A stretch of 64,000 nucleotides of DNA from Herbaspirillum sp. SJZ106 (GTDB taxonomy: Bacteria > Pseudomonadota > Gammaproteobacteria > Burkholderiales > Burkholderiaceae_D). Numbering within the stretch: the first letter of the stretch is position 1; the number at the start of each line of letters is the position of its first letter. This document shows, piece by piece, positions 1 through 9,156 of the stretch. The DNA is taken from NCBI RefSeq assembly GCF_006715495.1, contig NZ_VFNI01000008.1, positions 1 through 64,000 on the forward strand. Direction: 5' to 3'. The position numbers were made by a program, and so were the translations under genes. Below the pieces are notes generated by a model. That model was not told the origin of the DNA, made no database searches, and saw only the letters and a list, made by a program, of their open reading frames with translations.

Positions 1-128
1 CCGCGCAAGTACTTTTTTAAAAATAATGAAAAATAATTTATCCAATCACCTCCACCGCACCCAACCTCCACCGCCAAACCCGCGCCAGCACTGGCTTTAC
101 AGCATTCCCCGTTGTACGGAAATAATTC

Positions 129-173
129 AAAAGAGCCGGGGCCGTCCCGTCAGGGGCGGCCCCGGCTCTTTTT
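129..173 (-). terminator. Strong hairpin terminator downstream of the BON gene
   Basis: A long GC-rich stem (AAAAGAGCCGGGGCCG paired with CGGCCCCGGCTCTTTTT) surrounds a 12-base loop, with A and T runs on both sides. It sits 43 bases past the stop of the minus-strand BON gene, so it should end that transcript and could work in both directions. The 128 bases to its left are AT-rich with no gene recognised. Confidence 0.85.
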
Positions 174-215
174 CTGCCCGCTCAAATAACGGCTTCAAGC
201 GCCGCCATCAACGGC

Positions 216-560
216 TTAGCTGGCCTTGACGGTAAGCTCGCTCTTCACATCCTTCACACCTTCGATCCCGGCGGCCAACTGCAATGCATGCTGGCCGACC
301 TCAGCGTTGGGCACCGTTCCCTTGAGCGTCACCACGCCATCCTTGGTCGTCACCTTGATCTTCATGGCCGAGACCTGCTTGTCTCCCACCAGTGCCGCCT
401 TCACCTTGGTGGTGATGACCGAGTCGTCTATATAGGCGCCGGCTTTCTGGGTCGCCTTGGGCGAATCGCCGGTATCGGCCGCCCGCACGGCCGGCGCCGC
501 GGCAACGGCGGCAAACAAGGATGCGGCAACCAGCTTGGCAATGAATGCAGTCTTTTCCAT
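216..560 (-). CDS. Periplasmic BON-domain protein (OsmY-like)
   Basis: The protein is 114 residues from the ATG at 560. That start is preceded by AAGGAA and opens a signal peptide (MEKTAFIAKLVAASLF and an Ala-rich stretch ending near AVRA), so the longer upstream frame is not needed. Residues 45-112 form one BON domain, with the usual pattern IDDSVITTKVKAAL, then a V-T-L-K-G-T strand and a GVKDV stretch. BON proteins bind phospholipid or envelope surfaces and are often induced by osmotic or envelope stress (family knowledge). It is monocistronic, with a strong terminator downstream. Family is secure; role is inferred. Confidence 0.85.
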   Translation of the reverse strand: MEKTAFIAKLVAASLFAAVAAAPAVRAADTGDSPKATQKAGAYIDDSVITTKVKAALVGDKQVSAMKIKVTTKDGVVTLKGTVPNAEVGQHALQLAAGIEGVKDVKSELTVKAS

Positions 561-790
561 GATGGGTTCCTTATATAGAGAGAAGAAAAACGGTAGGCGC
601 CTTAACGGCACCGCCTGCCCTGTTCTTCGCAATCCCCGTGCCACCCATCCATTTCTTCAATGTTTTCAATGGTTTGGAAAACAATCTTCGCCTATGTAGA
701 CGCGCCAACCCGGCCCATAGACCCGGTTTTCGTCGCCTCTGGGCGACAATTCCGCCACCCGAAATTGGTAAGTCATTGATTTATAAGGAA

Positions 791-2164
791 TCATGTCTGT
801 CGCTCTGCGATGACGCTCTCTTCTCCGCCCCGGAACATCCGCGGATCGAGCCCATTCTTCTGCAACAGCCGATAGAACTCGGTGCGATTACGATCAGCCA
901 GACGGGCGGCATCCGACACATTGCCGTCGGTCAGCTTCAACAGGCGGATCAGGTAATCCCGCTCGAACTTCTGCTTGGCCTCGGCATAACGCAGCAGATC
1001 CAGCGTCGGCGCGCGCAAGGCGCGCTGCACCAGCGACGCCGGAATCAGCGGTGTGGTCGACAAGGCGCAAACCTGCTCCACGACGTTATAGAGCTGCCGC
1101 ACATTACCCGGCCAATGCGCCAGGCTCAACAGCTCCAGCGCATCGGGAGCGAAGCCGGTCAGGTGCCTGGCGTACCTGGCCGCGGTCGTCTTGAGGAAAT
1201 GGTTGGCCAGCAGCGCGATGTCTTCGCGCCGCTCCTCCAGCGACGGCAGGTGCAGCGCCACCACATTGAGCCGGTAATAAAGGTCTTCGCGGAACTGCCC
1301 TTCAGCCATGGCCGCCTCCAGGTCGCGATGGGTCGCCGAGATGATGCGCACATCCACGCTGCTGGGCTGGTTGGCCCCGACCTGGCGCAGCGTCTTCTCC
1401 TGCAGCACGCGCAAAAGCTTGACCTGCAAGGGCATCGGCATATCGCCGATCTCATCCAGGAACAGCGTGCCGCCATCGGCAGCCTGGAACAGGCCCTCCC
1501 GGCTGTCCATCGCGCCGGTGAACGCGCCCTTCACGTGGCCGAACAGTTCGGACTCCAGCAACTGCTCGGGAATGGCGCCGCAATTGACCGCGACAAAAGG
1601 TTTCTCCGCACGCTGGCTGGCGCGGTGGATGGCGCGCGCCAGCAGTTCCTTGCCGGTCCCGCTGTCGCCGCGGATCAGGATGCTGGCATCCGATGCCGCC
1701 ACCAGCCGCGCCTCGGCCAGCAATTCCGAGACCCGCTGGCTGCGGCTGATCAGGTCGGATCGCCAGGCCTGGTCTTCCGTTTCGCATGCCGGCGCGGAAA
1801 GGCTCAGGCCCTGGGCGACCTTGTCCAGCAACAGCGTGCCGTCAAAAGGCTTGGTGAGATAGGCGAAGGCCCCGCGCGTGGTCGCCTCGACCGCGTCGGG
1901 AATGGTGCCGTGGGCCGTCAGCAGGATCACCGGCAAGGTCGGATGGCGGCTGCGGATCTCATCGAACAGCGCCAGGCCGTCCATGCCCGGCAGCCGGACG
2001 TCGGTGATCACCAGCGACGGCAGCGCGATGGCCAGTTGTGCCAGCGCCGCCTCGGCGCTTTCCACGGCGACCACGCGGTGGCCGCTGGCGTTGAGGCGCA
2101 GCGTCAGCAGGCGCAACAGGTCGGGATCGTCGTCGACCAGCAATAAGGGGGAAGAATGTCCCAT
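791..2164 (-). CDS. glrR: Sigma-54-dependent response regulator, GlrR/QseF type
   Basis: 457 residues with three parts in order. A receiver domain has acidic residues DDD at 11-13, phospho-acceptor D55 (VITDVRLPGM) and K105. An AAA+ domain starts near residue 140, with Walker A GDSGTGKE and the sigma-54-contacting GAFTGA loop. A Fis-type helix-turn-helix sits at the C-terminus (RNRTEFYRLLQKNG). It is the last gene of the kinase-lipoprotein-regulator set, which matches the glrK-yfhG-glrR (qseE-qseG-qseF) order of enterobacteria. In E. coli GlrR controls the glmY small RNA and rpoE. No such target is visible here, so the regulon is unknown. Confidence 0.88.
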   Translation of the reverse strand: MGHSSPLLLVDDDPDLLRLLTLRLNASGHRVVAVESAEAALAQLAIALPSLVITDVRLPGMDGLALFDEIRSRHPTLPVILLTAHGTIPDAVEATTRGAFAYLTKPFDGTLLLDKVAQGLSLSAPACETEDQAWRSDLISRSQRVSELLAEARLVAASDASILIRGDSGTGKELLARAIHRASQRAEKPFVAVNCGAIPEQLLESELFGHVKGAFTGAMDSREGLFQAADGGTLFLDEIGDMPMPLQVKLLRVLQEKTLRQVGANQPSSVDVRIISATHRDLEAAMAEGQFREDLYYRLNVVALHLPSLEERREDIALLANHFLKTTAARYARHLTGFAPDALELLSLAHWPGNVRQLYNVVEQVCALSTTPLIPASLVQRALRAPTLDLLRYAEAKQKFERDYLIRLLKLTDGNVSDAARLADRNRTEFYRLLQKNGLDPRMFRGGEESVIAERQT

Positions 2165-2215
2165 CGGGGCTCCTGTTCCTGATATGGGGAACGGGCCCGA
2201 CGGGTGATGGCGCTG

Positions 2216-2716
2216 TTACTTGCCGCCGGCCGGCAGGCTCCGCTCTATGTTCTTGAGGGCCTCAAGCTTGTCGTTGAGCTGGTCCACCTTGCGTTGCGCA
2301 TCCTTGAGCTGGATGGATGACTTCTCGGCGTTGTCGGCCACGCGGCGCAGATCGGCGTAAGAGCTGACCAACAGTTGAGCCAACGGCTTGAGCTTCTCCG
2401 CTTCGACGCTGTTATCGGCCATGACGTTCCACAACTGGGCTTCGGCCTTGGCCAGGTCGATGGGATCGCGCGTCATCGACAGCGCCATGGCGCGCCGCAC
2501 GTTGTTGGAAGGACTGGCCGGATAAGCATTGATGCGCTGCAGTTCGCGCCCCAGCTCGGCCGCCGGCATCTTGCGCAGCACGGCGTTATAGGCCAGCAGC
2601 TCATCGATGTTGCTGGCAGCGTGGATCAGCTTGATATTGGCGGTCGGCGCATCCGGCTGCGCGGCGCAAGCCGCCAGCAAAAGACAGCAGGCCAATAGCA
2701 GGATTTTATTTTTCAT
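2216..2716 (-). CDS. YfhG/QseG-like outer-membrane lipoprotein of the glrKR operon
   Basis: 166 residues. A lipoprotein signal ends in LLLAAC (Cys at 17), followed by an alpha-helical body and a coiled-coil-like C-terminus (residues 120-160, rich in K, E, L and D). The start overlaps the 3' end of the kinase gene by 11 bases, which suggests translational coupling. The response regulator follows 51 bases later. In E. coli the equivalent QseG connects the QseE kinase to the outer membrane. Assignment rests on gene position, length and lipobox more than on clear sequence motifs. Confidence 0.7.
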   Translation of the reverse strand: MKNKILLLACCLLLAACAAQPDAPTANIKLIHAASNIDELLAYNAVLRKMPAAELGRELQRINAYPASPSNNVRRAMALSMTRDPIDLAKAEAQLWNVMADNSVEAEKLKPLAQLLVSSYADLRRVADNAEKSSIQLKDAQRKVDQLNDKLEALKNIERSLPAGGK

Positions 2717-4184
2717 CAGGCAACTCGATTCTGAAATGCGCCCCGCTTTCGCACGGCATCAACTGCACATAGCCGCTGTGCGCCTGCACGTACTCGCGCA
2801 CCACCGACAGGCCGATGCCATTGCCGCGGCGCGCGCCGGTCGGCTGGTGCAAACCCTGGTAGAACGGTTCGAAGATGCGGTTGGCGTCGGTCGGCGCCAC
2901 GCCGGGGCCCTGGTCGATGCATTCTATGCGCACCATCCCCGGCGCATCGGACAGCAAGAAACGGATGAAGCCGCCTTTCGGGCTGAAACGCACGGCGTTC
3001 GACAGCAGGTTGCCCAAGACAATCGCCATCTTTTCCGGATCGACCACCACCGTGCGCGCGGCTCCTTCGATCTCCACCTTCAGCTCGCGCGCCAGCCATT
3101 GCAGGCGCTGGTCGTCGATCACCTTGTGCAGCAGCGCGCGCAGGTCGACCGGCACCGGCTGGATATGCTGGGCATCGAAGGAAACCTCGTTATAGCGCAG
3201 CAGGTCCTCGATCTGCGTTTGCAGCGCCTGCGTATTCTGGCGCAGGATGCGGGCGATCTCGCGCTGGTTGTCGGTGAGCTCGCCGGCCACGCCATCGTCC
3301 AGCAGCGCCGCCCCTTCGCACAAGGCCGACAGCGGCGTCTTCAACTCGTGCGATACATGGCGCAGGAAACGCGATTTCTCCGCCTCCAGATCCGCCAGGC
3401 GCTGGCGCAACCAATCCAGTTGCTGGCCCAGGCGGCGAATGTCGGCCGGGCCGTGCACCTCGATGTGCTGGTCGAACCGGTTATCGCCCAGGCGGCCGAT
3501 GGCCTGCTCCAGCTGCGCCAGCGGGCGCGACAGCCACAGCCCGAAGCCGAACGCCAGCAACACCGCCAGCAGGATGGCGCCGACCACCTGCAACGTCAGC
3601 ATCTGGCGCTGCTGTTCAAGCGCGGCCGAGAGCGCATTGTTGCGGCGGTCGACCTCAAGCCGGCTTTCCTGCGTCATGCGCTCGTTCAACGGCGGCAGGC
3701 GCGCAAAATCCTGGAACACCTTCAACTGCTCGGACTTGTCCTTGCGCGATTCGGAATCCAGCACTGCCGCCGCCTCGTCGGCATACACGCCCCACTGGCT
3801 GAAGATATCGCGCGGCGCCATCGGCAACGAATCGGACAGCTCGCCCAACGCTTCCCTGGCCTGGTCCCGCGCCTCCACGAAACGGTCGCGGAAGGCCGGA
3901 TCGTCCAGCACCAGGTATTGGCGCGCGCTGCGTTCCATCGCCACGGTGCGCTCAGCCAGGCGTTGCGCGGCCTCGGTCAGCTGCACCGCCTGGCGCGCGG
4001 TGTCGCTACTGTTGGTGGCCATGCGATCCAGCGTAAACAACGCATGGACGGATGTCGCGCTCAACAGCGCGGCGATCAGCAGGAACGCGGCCAGCAGCAA
4101 CTGCCGGAACGACAATCCAAGATAGCCCTGCCGGGCGGCAGGCTGTCCTGCCAGATCAGAGGTGTGCTCGATGGCGTTCTGCAT
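2706..4184 (-). CDS. glrK: Membrane sensor histidine kinase, GlrK/QseE type
   Basis: 492 residues from the ATG at 4184. A longer reading to 4280 adds a segment without kinase features. TM1 spans about 26-48, a periplasmic helical sensor region 50-198, TM2 199-219 and a HAMP region 220-270. The dimerisation/phospho-acceptor box SHELKTP has H279. Then come the N box (GNLLSNAVRF) and the G boxes (IDQGPGV, GIGLSVV) of the ATPase domain. It pairs with the sigma-54 regulator encoded two genes downstream. The ligand is unknown; envelope-stress sensing is inferred from the family. Confidence 0.87.
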   Translation of the reverse strand: MQNAIEHTSDLAGQPAARQGYLGLSFRQLLLAAFLLIAALLSATSVHALFTLDRMATNSSDTARQAVQLTEAAQRLAERTVAMERSARQYLVLDDPAFRDRFVEARDQAREALGELSDSLPMAPRDIFSQWGVYADEAAAVLDSESRKDKSEQLKVFQDFARLPPLNERMTQESRLEVDRRNNALSAALEQQRQMLTLQVVGAILLAVLLAFGFGLWLSRPLAQLEQAIGRLGDNRFDQHIEVHGPADIRRLGQQLDWLRQRLADLEAEKSRFLRHVSHELKTPLSALCEGAALLDDGVAGELTDNQREIARILRQNTQALQTQIEDLLRYNEVSFDAQHIQPVPVDLRALLHKVIDDQRLQWLARELKVEIEGAARTVVVDPEKMAIVLGNLLSNAVRFSPKGGFIRFLLSDAPGMVRIECIDQGPGVAPTDANRIFEPFYQGLHQPTGARRGNGIGLSVVREYVQAHSGYVQLMPCESGAHFRIELPDEK

Positions 4185-4623
4185 GCGATTGATCAGGGTC
4201 CTCACAAGACTTTCGGTGTAATCCTGGCGCTCAGGCCTTCTCGGAAACCTGCTTACGCCCGCTCCGCAAGCCGTACACATATGCGTTCAGGATAAGGGCA
4301 TGGCGCAAGGCTCAGGCAAACCGTAGAGCCGGAATGCTGCACCGGCCTGAAAGAATTGTCCAATGGTTCCAGCAGGGAGCGCGGACATGGCTTCATGCCC
4401 TTCCCGCATCCGGGCCGCCCATCGGCAACACACCATCGCTCTTTTGTTTGTTATCGGCCGACGGCTGCCGCAGGAAAGCCTGATGCGGGCTCCCATTGTA
4501 ATCAAGATGAGCTTATCGGAAAAATTTCTATGCGTTGCCATATCGACAACACATGAATCCCTTGCGAAGCGGCGAGGCCGCCATGACGATGGCCCCATTG
4601 ACCGATGGCGCCAGACGGCGCCC
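4185..4623. other. Intergenic region upstream of the kinase operon
   Basis: About 440 bases between the start of the kinase gene and the 3' end of the M20 gene, both on the minus strand. Open frames here are short and do not resemble known proteins. The region should hold the operon promoter. I looked for a -24/-12 sigma-54 element (TGGCAC-N5-TTGC) and saw no convincing one. Confidence 0.5.
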
Positions 4624-5868
4624 TCAAGCCTGCGGGCCGACGAAGTCCAGAAGCGTCATGGCCACCACCTTGGTGGCCTTCTTCAAATCGTCCAGCGCCA
4701 GGTTCTCATCGGCCTGCTTGGCATTGGATTCCATCAGCGTGCGCGGGCCGGCGCCGAACAGCACCACCGGGATGCCATGCTCGCCATACAGGCGCGCGTC
4801 GGTATACAGCGCCGAACCGTTGGTGGTGAGCGTCTCGCCCATGACTTCCTGCGCATTGCGCAACAGGCTGTCGACCAGTTTCTCGTGGCCCGGCAGCGGA
4901 CGCAGCGCGCGCGCCAGCAGCAGGCGACGGATCTCGACCCGGATGCCGGGCAAACCGGCCACCGCGTCCCCGATCATCTTGCGCACGCCGGCTTCGACCT
5001 GCGCCGGATCCTCTTCCGGGATCATGCGGCGGTCCATCTTCAGCACCACCTTGCCCGGCACCACGTTGGTGTTGGTGCCGCCGTCGATGCGGCCGACGAT
5101 CATGGTCGGGTGGCTGATGCCGGGGATCGATGAACGGATATCCTTCAGGCCCGGTACCGCCGCATAGATGGCATTGAGGATGGCAGTTGCCGCCTGCAAG
5201 GCGTCGTGGCCGGTTTCAGGCATGGAGCCGTGGGTCGCCTTGCCATTGACGGTGACTTCAAACTGCAGGCAGGCATTGTGGGCCGTGACGATGTTGTAGC
5301 TGAAGCCGGCCGCGATCACGAAGTCAGGTTTGGTCAGCTTCTGCTCCAGCAGCCAGCCGGGACCGAGCAGGCCGCCGAACTCTTCGTCGTAAGTAAAATG
5401 CAGTTCCAGCGCGCCGCGCAGATCGACGCCCAGCGCCTCCAGCGCGCGCACCGCGAAGATATAGCTGGCGAAGTCGCTCTTGGACACCGCCGACGCGCGG
5501 CCGTAGATGCGGCCGTCGTCGATCTCGCCGCCGTAAGGATCGTGGCGCCAGCCTTCGCCCGGCGGCACCACGTCGCCATGGGCATTGAGCGCCACGGTCG
5601 GCCCGCCGGCGGCGTAAGGACGGCGCACGATCAGGTTGGTCACGCTCTGCATGCCGTAGTCGGCCACCTGCTGCTGCGGCACCGCATGCTTCTCGGCGCT
5701 CCAGCCCCAGGCCTTGACCAGCTCGGCCACCGCATCCGCATGCGGCGCGTTGTTGCCGGGCGGGGTATCGGTGGGTATGCGGATCAGCTGCTGCAGGACG
5801 CCGACTTCCTCATCGAAATGCTGGTCGATCCATGCGCACAGGCGCTGCGACAACTGCTTATTGGACAT
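4624..5868 (-). CDS. M20 family metallopeptidase/deacylase (ArgE/DapE-like)
   Basis: 414 residues, normal length for M20 hydrolases, which remove acyl groups from amino acids or cleave small peptides with a two-zinc centre. Visible signatures are NAHGDVVPPG (H97, D99), the glutamate pair in TYDEEFGG (E162, E163) and a dimerisation domain from about 190 to 310. The segment that normally supplies the bridging aspartate (GRGaxDmKgg) reads GRASAVSKSDF, so that Asp is displaced or missing. D132 is a possible substitute. The gene is alone on the minus strand, divergent from an MFS exporter. Substrate cannot be named. Confidence 0.82.
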   Translation of the reverse strand: MSNKQLSQRLCAWIDQHFDEEVGVLQQLIRIPTDTPPGNNAPHADAVAELVKAWGWSAEKHAVPQQQVADYGMQSVTNLIVRRPYAAGGPTVALNAHGDVVPPGEGWRHDPYGGEIDDGRIYGRASAVSKSDFASYIFAVRALEALGVDLRGALELHFTYDEEFGGLLGPGWLLEQKLTKPDFVIAAGFSYNIVTAHNACLQFEVTVNGKATHGSMPETGHDALQAATAILNAIYAAVPGLKDIRSSIPGISHPTMIVGRIDGGTNTNVVPGKVVLKMDRRMIPEEDPAQVEAGVRKMIGDAVAGLPGIRVEIRRLLLARALRPLPGHEKLVDSLLRNAQEVMGETLTTNGSALYTDARLYGEHGIPVVLFGAGPRTLMESNAKQADENLALDDLKKATKVVAMTLLDFVGPQA

Positions 5869-6106
5869 GCTCGCGACTCCGTCATCAAAACGCGCCGGCC
5901 GCGCCGGCGCAAACCGCCATCATAGCGCACCATCCCGCCAGCAGGCACCGTCGCCAGCAAACCCCGCGTTTCCCCGCTATCATTGAACGCCGCCTCAACC
6001 GGGGGCCGGCCGGAGCCTGTGCCGGAAACAGGCTCTTATATATATAAACAGACAAGCGGCGCACCTTGCCGTTAGCAGGCATACCGCCCCTACCTCGCCC
6101 AAGCAC

Positions 6107-7534
6107 ATGTCATCGCAGCCTTCATCCACCGGCGCCGCCGAACCCACCCGTCACCTGGTCATCGCCGGCGAAGGCCTGCCGCCCGAACAACGCGGCCGCG
6201 CCATCATGACGCTGCTCATCGCCGTCGGCCTGGCCACGCTGGACACCGCCATCGCCAACACCGCCCTGCCGGCCATGGCGCTGGACCTCAACACCACGCC
6301 GGCGGGCTCGGTCTGGATCGTCACCGCTTACCAGCTGGCCATGATGGTGTCGCTGCTGCCGCTGGCGGCGCTGGGCGAAATCGTCGGCTACCGCCGCATC
6401 TATATCTGGGGACTGGTGCTGTTTACCGCCGCCTCGCTGCTGTGCGCGGTCGCGTGGTCGCTGCCCACGCTGGTCATGGCCCGCTTCCTGCAAGGGCTGG
6501 GCGGGGCCGGAATCATGAGCGTCAACACCGCGCTGATCCGCTTCATCTACCCCACGCGCTCGCTGGGCCGGGGCGTTGGCCTGAACACGCTGATCGTGGC
6601 CATCGCCTTCACCGTCGGCCCCAGCGTCGCCTCCGGCATCCTCGCCATCGCGCCGTGGCCGTGGCTGTTCGCGGTCAACGTGCCGCTGGGCATCGTCGCC
6701 ATCGTGCTGGCGCTGCCTTCGCTGCCGCACACCGCGCTGTCCAAGCATACATTCGATGTGCGCAGCGCGCTGCTCAATGCCGCCGCCTTCGGACTGCTGA
6801 TCCTGGCCATCGGCGAAGGCGCGCACCAGGCCCAGGCCAGCGTGGTCGGCATCGAACTGGCGGCGGCCATCGTGTGCGGCCTGTTCCTGCTGCGCCGCGA
6901 AGCCTCGCACCCGGCGCCGATGCTGCCGGTCGACCTGTTCCGCCACCCCATGTTCTCGCTATCGGCGATCACCGCCGTGTGTTCCTTCGCCGCGCAAGGC
7001 CTGGCCTTTGTCTCGCTGCCCTTCTTCTTCCACCACGACCTCGGCCGCAGCCAGGTCGAGATCGGCCTGCTGATGACCCCGTGGCCGGTGGCCGTAGCCA
7101 TCATGGCGCCGATCGCGGGCCGCATGTCCGACCACTATCCGGCCGGCATCCTCGGCGGCGTCGGCCTGGCGCTGCTATGCGCGGGCCTGTTGTCGATGAC
7201 CTTCATGCCGGCCGCGCCCAGCGTGTGGGAAATCAGCTGGCGCATGCTGTTGTGCGGCATGGGTTTCGGCTTCTTCCAGTCGCCCAACCTGAAAGCCCTG
7301 ATGACCAGCGCGCCGCCGCACCGCAGCGGCGGCGCTTCCGGCATCGTGGCCACGGCGCGCTTGCTGGGCCAAAGCATCGGCGCGGCACTGGTGGCGCTGT
7401 GCTTCAATCTGTCGGAAAGCCAGGGATCGCGTTTCGCGCTGGGTTGCGGCGCCGCCTTCGCCGGGGCGGCCTGCCTGGCCAGCTTCCTGCGCCTGCTGAC
7501 CAAGAACCCGTATGCGCCGCCGCTGAAAAAATAA
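6107..7534 (+). CDS. MFS drug-type exporter, DHA2 (EmrB/QacA-like) family
   Basis: 475 residues, very hydrophobic, with the roughly 14-helix layout of the DHA2 group. The TM1 motif LDTAIANTALPAM matches motif D1 of that family, and GEIVGYRRIYIWG corresponds to the cytoplasmic loop 2-3 motif A. These proteins expel lipophilic or cationic toxic compounds with proton exchange (family knowledge). There is no membrane-fusion partner or local regulator next to it, so the substrate is unknown. It is divergent from the M20 gene and convergent with the BLUF gene (44 bases between ends). Confidence 0.87.
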   Translation: MSSQPSSTGAAEPTRHLVIAGEGLPPEQRGRAIMTLLIAVGLATLDTAIANTALPAMALDLNTTPAGSVWIVTAYQLAMMVSLLPLAALGEIVGYRRIYIWGLVLFTAASLLCAVAWSLPTLVMARFLQGLGGAGIMSVNTALIRFIYPTRSLGRGVGLNTLIVAIAFTVGPSVASGILAIAPWPWLFAVNVPLGIVAIVLALPSLPHTALSKHTFDVRSALLNAAAFGLLILAIGEGAHQAQASVVGIELAAAIVCGLFLLRREASHPAPMLPVDLFRHPMFSLSAITAVCSFAAQGLAFVSLPFFFHHDLGRSQVEIGLLMTPWPVAVAIMAPIAGRMSDHYPAGILGGVGLALLCAGLLSMTFMPAAPSVWEISWRMLLCGMGFGFFQSPNLKALMTSAPPHRSGGASGIVATARLLGQSIGAALVALCFNLSESQGSRFALGCGAAFAGAACLASFLRLLTKNPYAPPLKK

Positions 7535-7578
7535 GGCAGGCAAGCCGATGGCGGCAACGCCCTCCGGCATGACCGGGC

Positions 7579-8004
7579 TCAGTCGCGCTGGGCGAAGGCC
7601 GCGGTCGAAGCCAGTTCGTTGAGCAGCGCCACGGTGGCGCAGTTGGAGACCAGGTAAGGATTCAGTTCGCCGCACACCGAATATTTCAGCAGCAGCGAAC
7701 GGTTGATCTTGTCCAGGCGGATCTTGCCCATGGTCCATGACGAGTACTGCCGTTCGTCGATCGACTCATACCCCAGCAACACCAGGTCGTGATGGCGCTC
7801 GTCGCGCTGCAACTGGCCATACATCTGGTTCACCTGGTCGCGCCCGCCCTCCAGCACCTGCACGAAGATGGCATCGCTGTAGCACAGCACGCCGGTGATC
7901 CCCTTCTGGGGATTGTGCTTGCGCGCGCTGGCCAGGATGGCCTCGACCACCTCGTGGGAAATCGGGCTGCGCGCACGGCTTGCATAGATCAGACGAACTA
8001 ACAT
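7579..8004 (-). CDS. Single-domain BLUF blue-light photoreceptor (FAD-binding)
   Basis: 141 residues. The BLUF core fills residues 2-95 and keeps the key hydrogen-bond network around flavin: Y7 (RLIYASR), N31 (HNPQKGITGVL) and Q49 (FVQVLEG). The spacing of 24 and 18 residues equals that of AppA Y21/N45/Q63. The W and M of SSWTMGKIRL on the fifth strand are also present. Residues 96-141 form a short helical tail like that of stand-alone BLUF proteins such as PixD. No output domain is fused, so it must signal by protein contact. It lies 129 bases downstream of folE on the same strand and may share its transcript. Confidence 0.93.
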   Translation of the reverse strand: MLVRLIYASRARSPISHEVVEAILASARKHNPQKGITGVLCYSDAIFVQVLEGGRDQVNQMYGQLQRDERHHDLVLLGYESIDERQYSSWTMGKIRLDKINRSLLLKYSVCGELNPYLVSNCATVALLNELASTAAFAQRD

Positions 8005-8133
8005 GATGAGAACTCATTTGATGAATAGGCCTGAGTGCGAGCTTACCCCATTTGGGATGAAGTGCAAGGAGCGCAACGCCGCCAGCACCCTTCTTGGACA
8101 GAACACATCTCACGCCTGTTCACGCAATGCGTT

Positions 8134-8850
8134 CTAACCTCGTTGACGTTGGGAAATCAGCGCCAGGAATTCGCGCCGCAGGTTGGCGTCGCGCAGGAAG
8201 GAACCCCGCATGACGCTGTTGATCATCTTCGACTCCATATCCCTCACGCCGCGCCAGTGCATGCAGAAATGGTCGGCTTCCATCACGATGGCCAGGCCGT
8301 CCGGCTGCAGCTTCTGCATCAGCAGGTCGGCCGCCTGCGACACCGCCTCCTCCTGGATCTGCGGGCGGCTCATCACCCATTCCAGCAATCGCGCGTACTT
8401 CGACAGGCCGATCAGGTTGGAATGCTCGTTGGGCATCACCCCCACCCACACCTTGCCCATGATCGGGCACAGGTGGTGCGAGCAGGCGCTGCGCACGGTG
8501 ATCGGGCCGACAATCATCAGCTCGTTCAAACGCTCGATGTTGGGAAACTCGGTCACCGCCGGCGGCGCCTGGTAACGGCCGCGGAAGACCTCATTGAGAT
8601 ACATCTTGGCCACGCGCCTGGCCGTGTCCTGGGTATTGTGGTCGCTCTCGACATCGATGACGAGGCTTTCCAGCACCTCCGCCAGCTTGCCCTGCACTTC
8701 GGCCTGCAATTGCTCAAGCTCGCCGTCTTCAATGAAGGCGGCGATATTGTCGTTGGCGTGAAAGCGCACGCCGGCGGCCTTGATGCGCTCGCGGATGCGT
8801 GCCGACACGAGTTGCTCATGCACGCTGGGCTGGTTTTTTTCTGTTGCCAT
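8134..8850 (-). CDS. folE: GTP cyclohydrolase I
   Basis: 238 residues from the ATG at 8850 (MATEKNQPSV). An in-frame extension to 8997 has no family similarity. The enzyme converts GTP to 7,8-dihydroneopterin triphosphate, the first step of tetrahydrofolate synthesis. Seen motifs: the zinc-site segment SACSHHLCPIMGKVWVG (Cys and His ligands; the usual CEHH is CSHH here), IGLSKYARL, PQIQEEAVSQ, and the final zinc/catalytic block ADHFCMHWRGV. Length and motifs fit the somewhat longer FolE of Burkholderiales. It is followed by the BLUF gene. Confidence 0.92.
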   Translation of the reverse strand: MATEKNQPSVHEQLVSARIRERIKAAGVRFHANDNIAAFIEDGELEQLQAEVQGKLAEVLESLVIDVESDHNTQDTARRVAKMYLNEVFRGRYQAPPAVTEFPNIERLNELMIVGPITVRSACSHHLCPIMGKVWVGVMPNEHSNLIGLSKYARLLEWVMSRPQIQEEAVSQAADLLMQKLQPDGLAIVMEADHFCMHWRGVRDMESKMINSVMRGSFLRDANLRREFLALISQRQRG

Positions 8851-9156
8851 GATTGGGTGCGGGTGCCCCGGACGGGCCCGCCGTATCGGTGGAATAACCG
8901 CCATTATGCCCCGAAAAGGAGCATCGCATGACGCGCGGCCGCCGCGCCTGCATGGGAAATGAGGCATGAATACCCGGCATCTCTGCGGCTTGACCATGGC
9001 TGATTTTTGTTTGCAGGCATTTACACCGGATTAACCGCCGCTTACACCGTTGGCGCACATCATCCGCACACGAGCCGCCGCGTATTGCACATATGCCGCC
9101 GGCGCTCGGCAGAGCCAGACAGTCCAGTCCGGCTGCCAATTCTCGGGGGGATCGCC
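8851..9156. other. Divergent intergenic region between folE and the flgH-like gene
   Basis: About 306 bases that must carry promoters for both outward-reading genes. I see no gene and no clear operator. A purine-rich GGGGGG at 9145-9150 just before the ATG at 9157 serves as the ribosome binding site of the plus-strand gene. Confidence 0.5.

Noticed and set aside
2607-4295. A 562-codon plus-strand open frame
   Set aside because: Antisense to the histidine kinase, whose H, N and G boxes are all visible on the minus strand.
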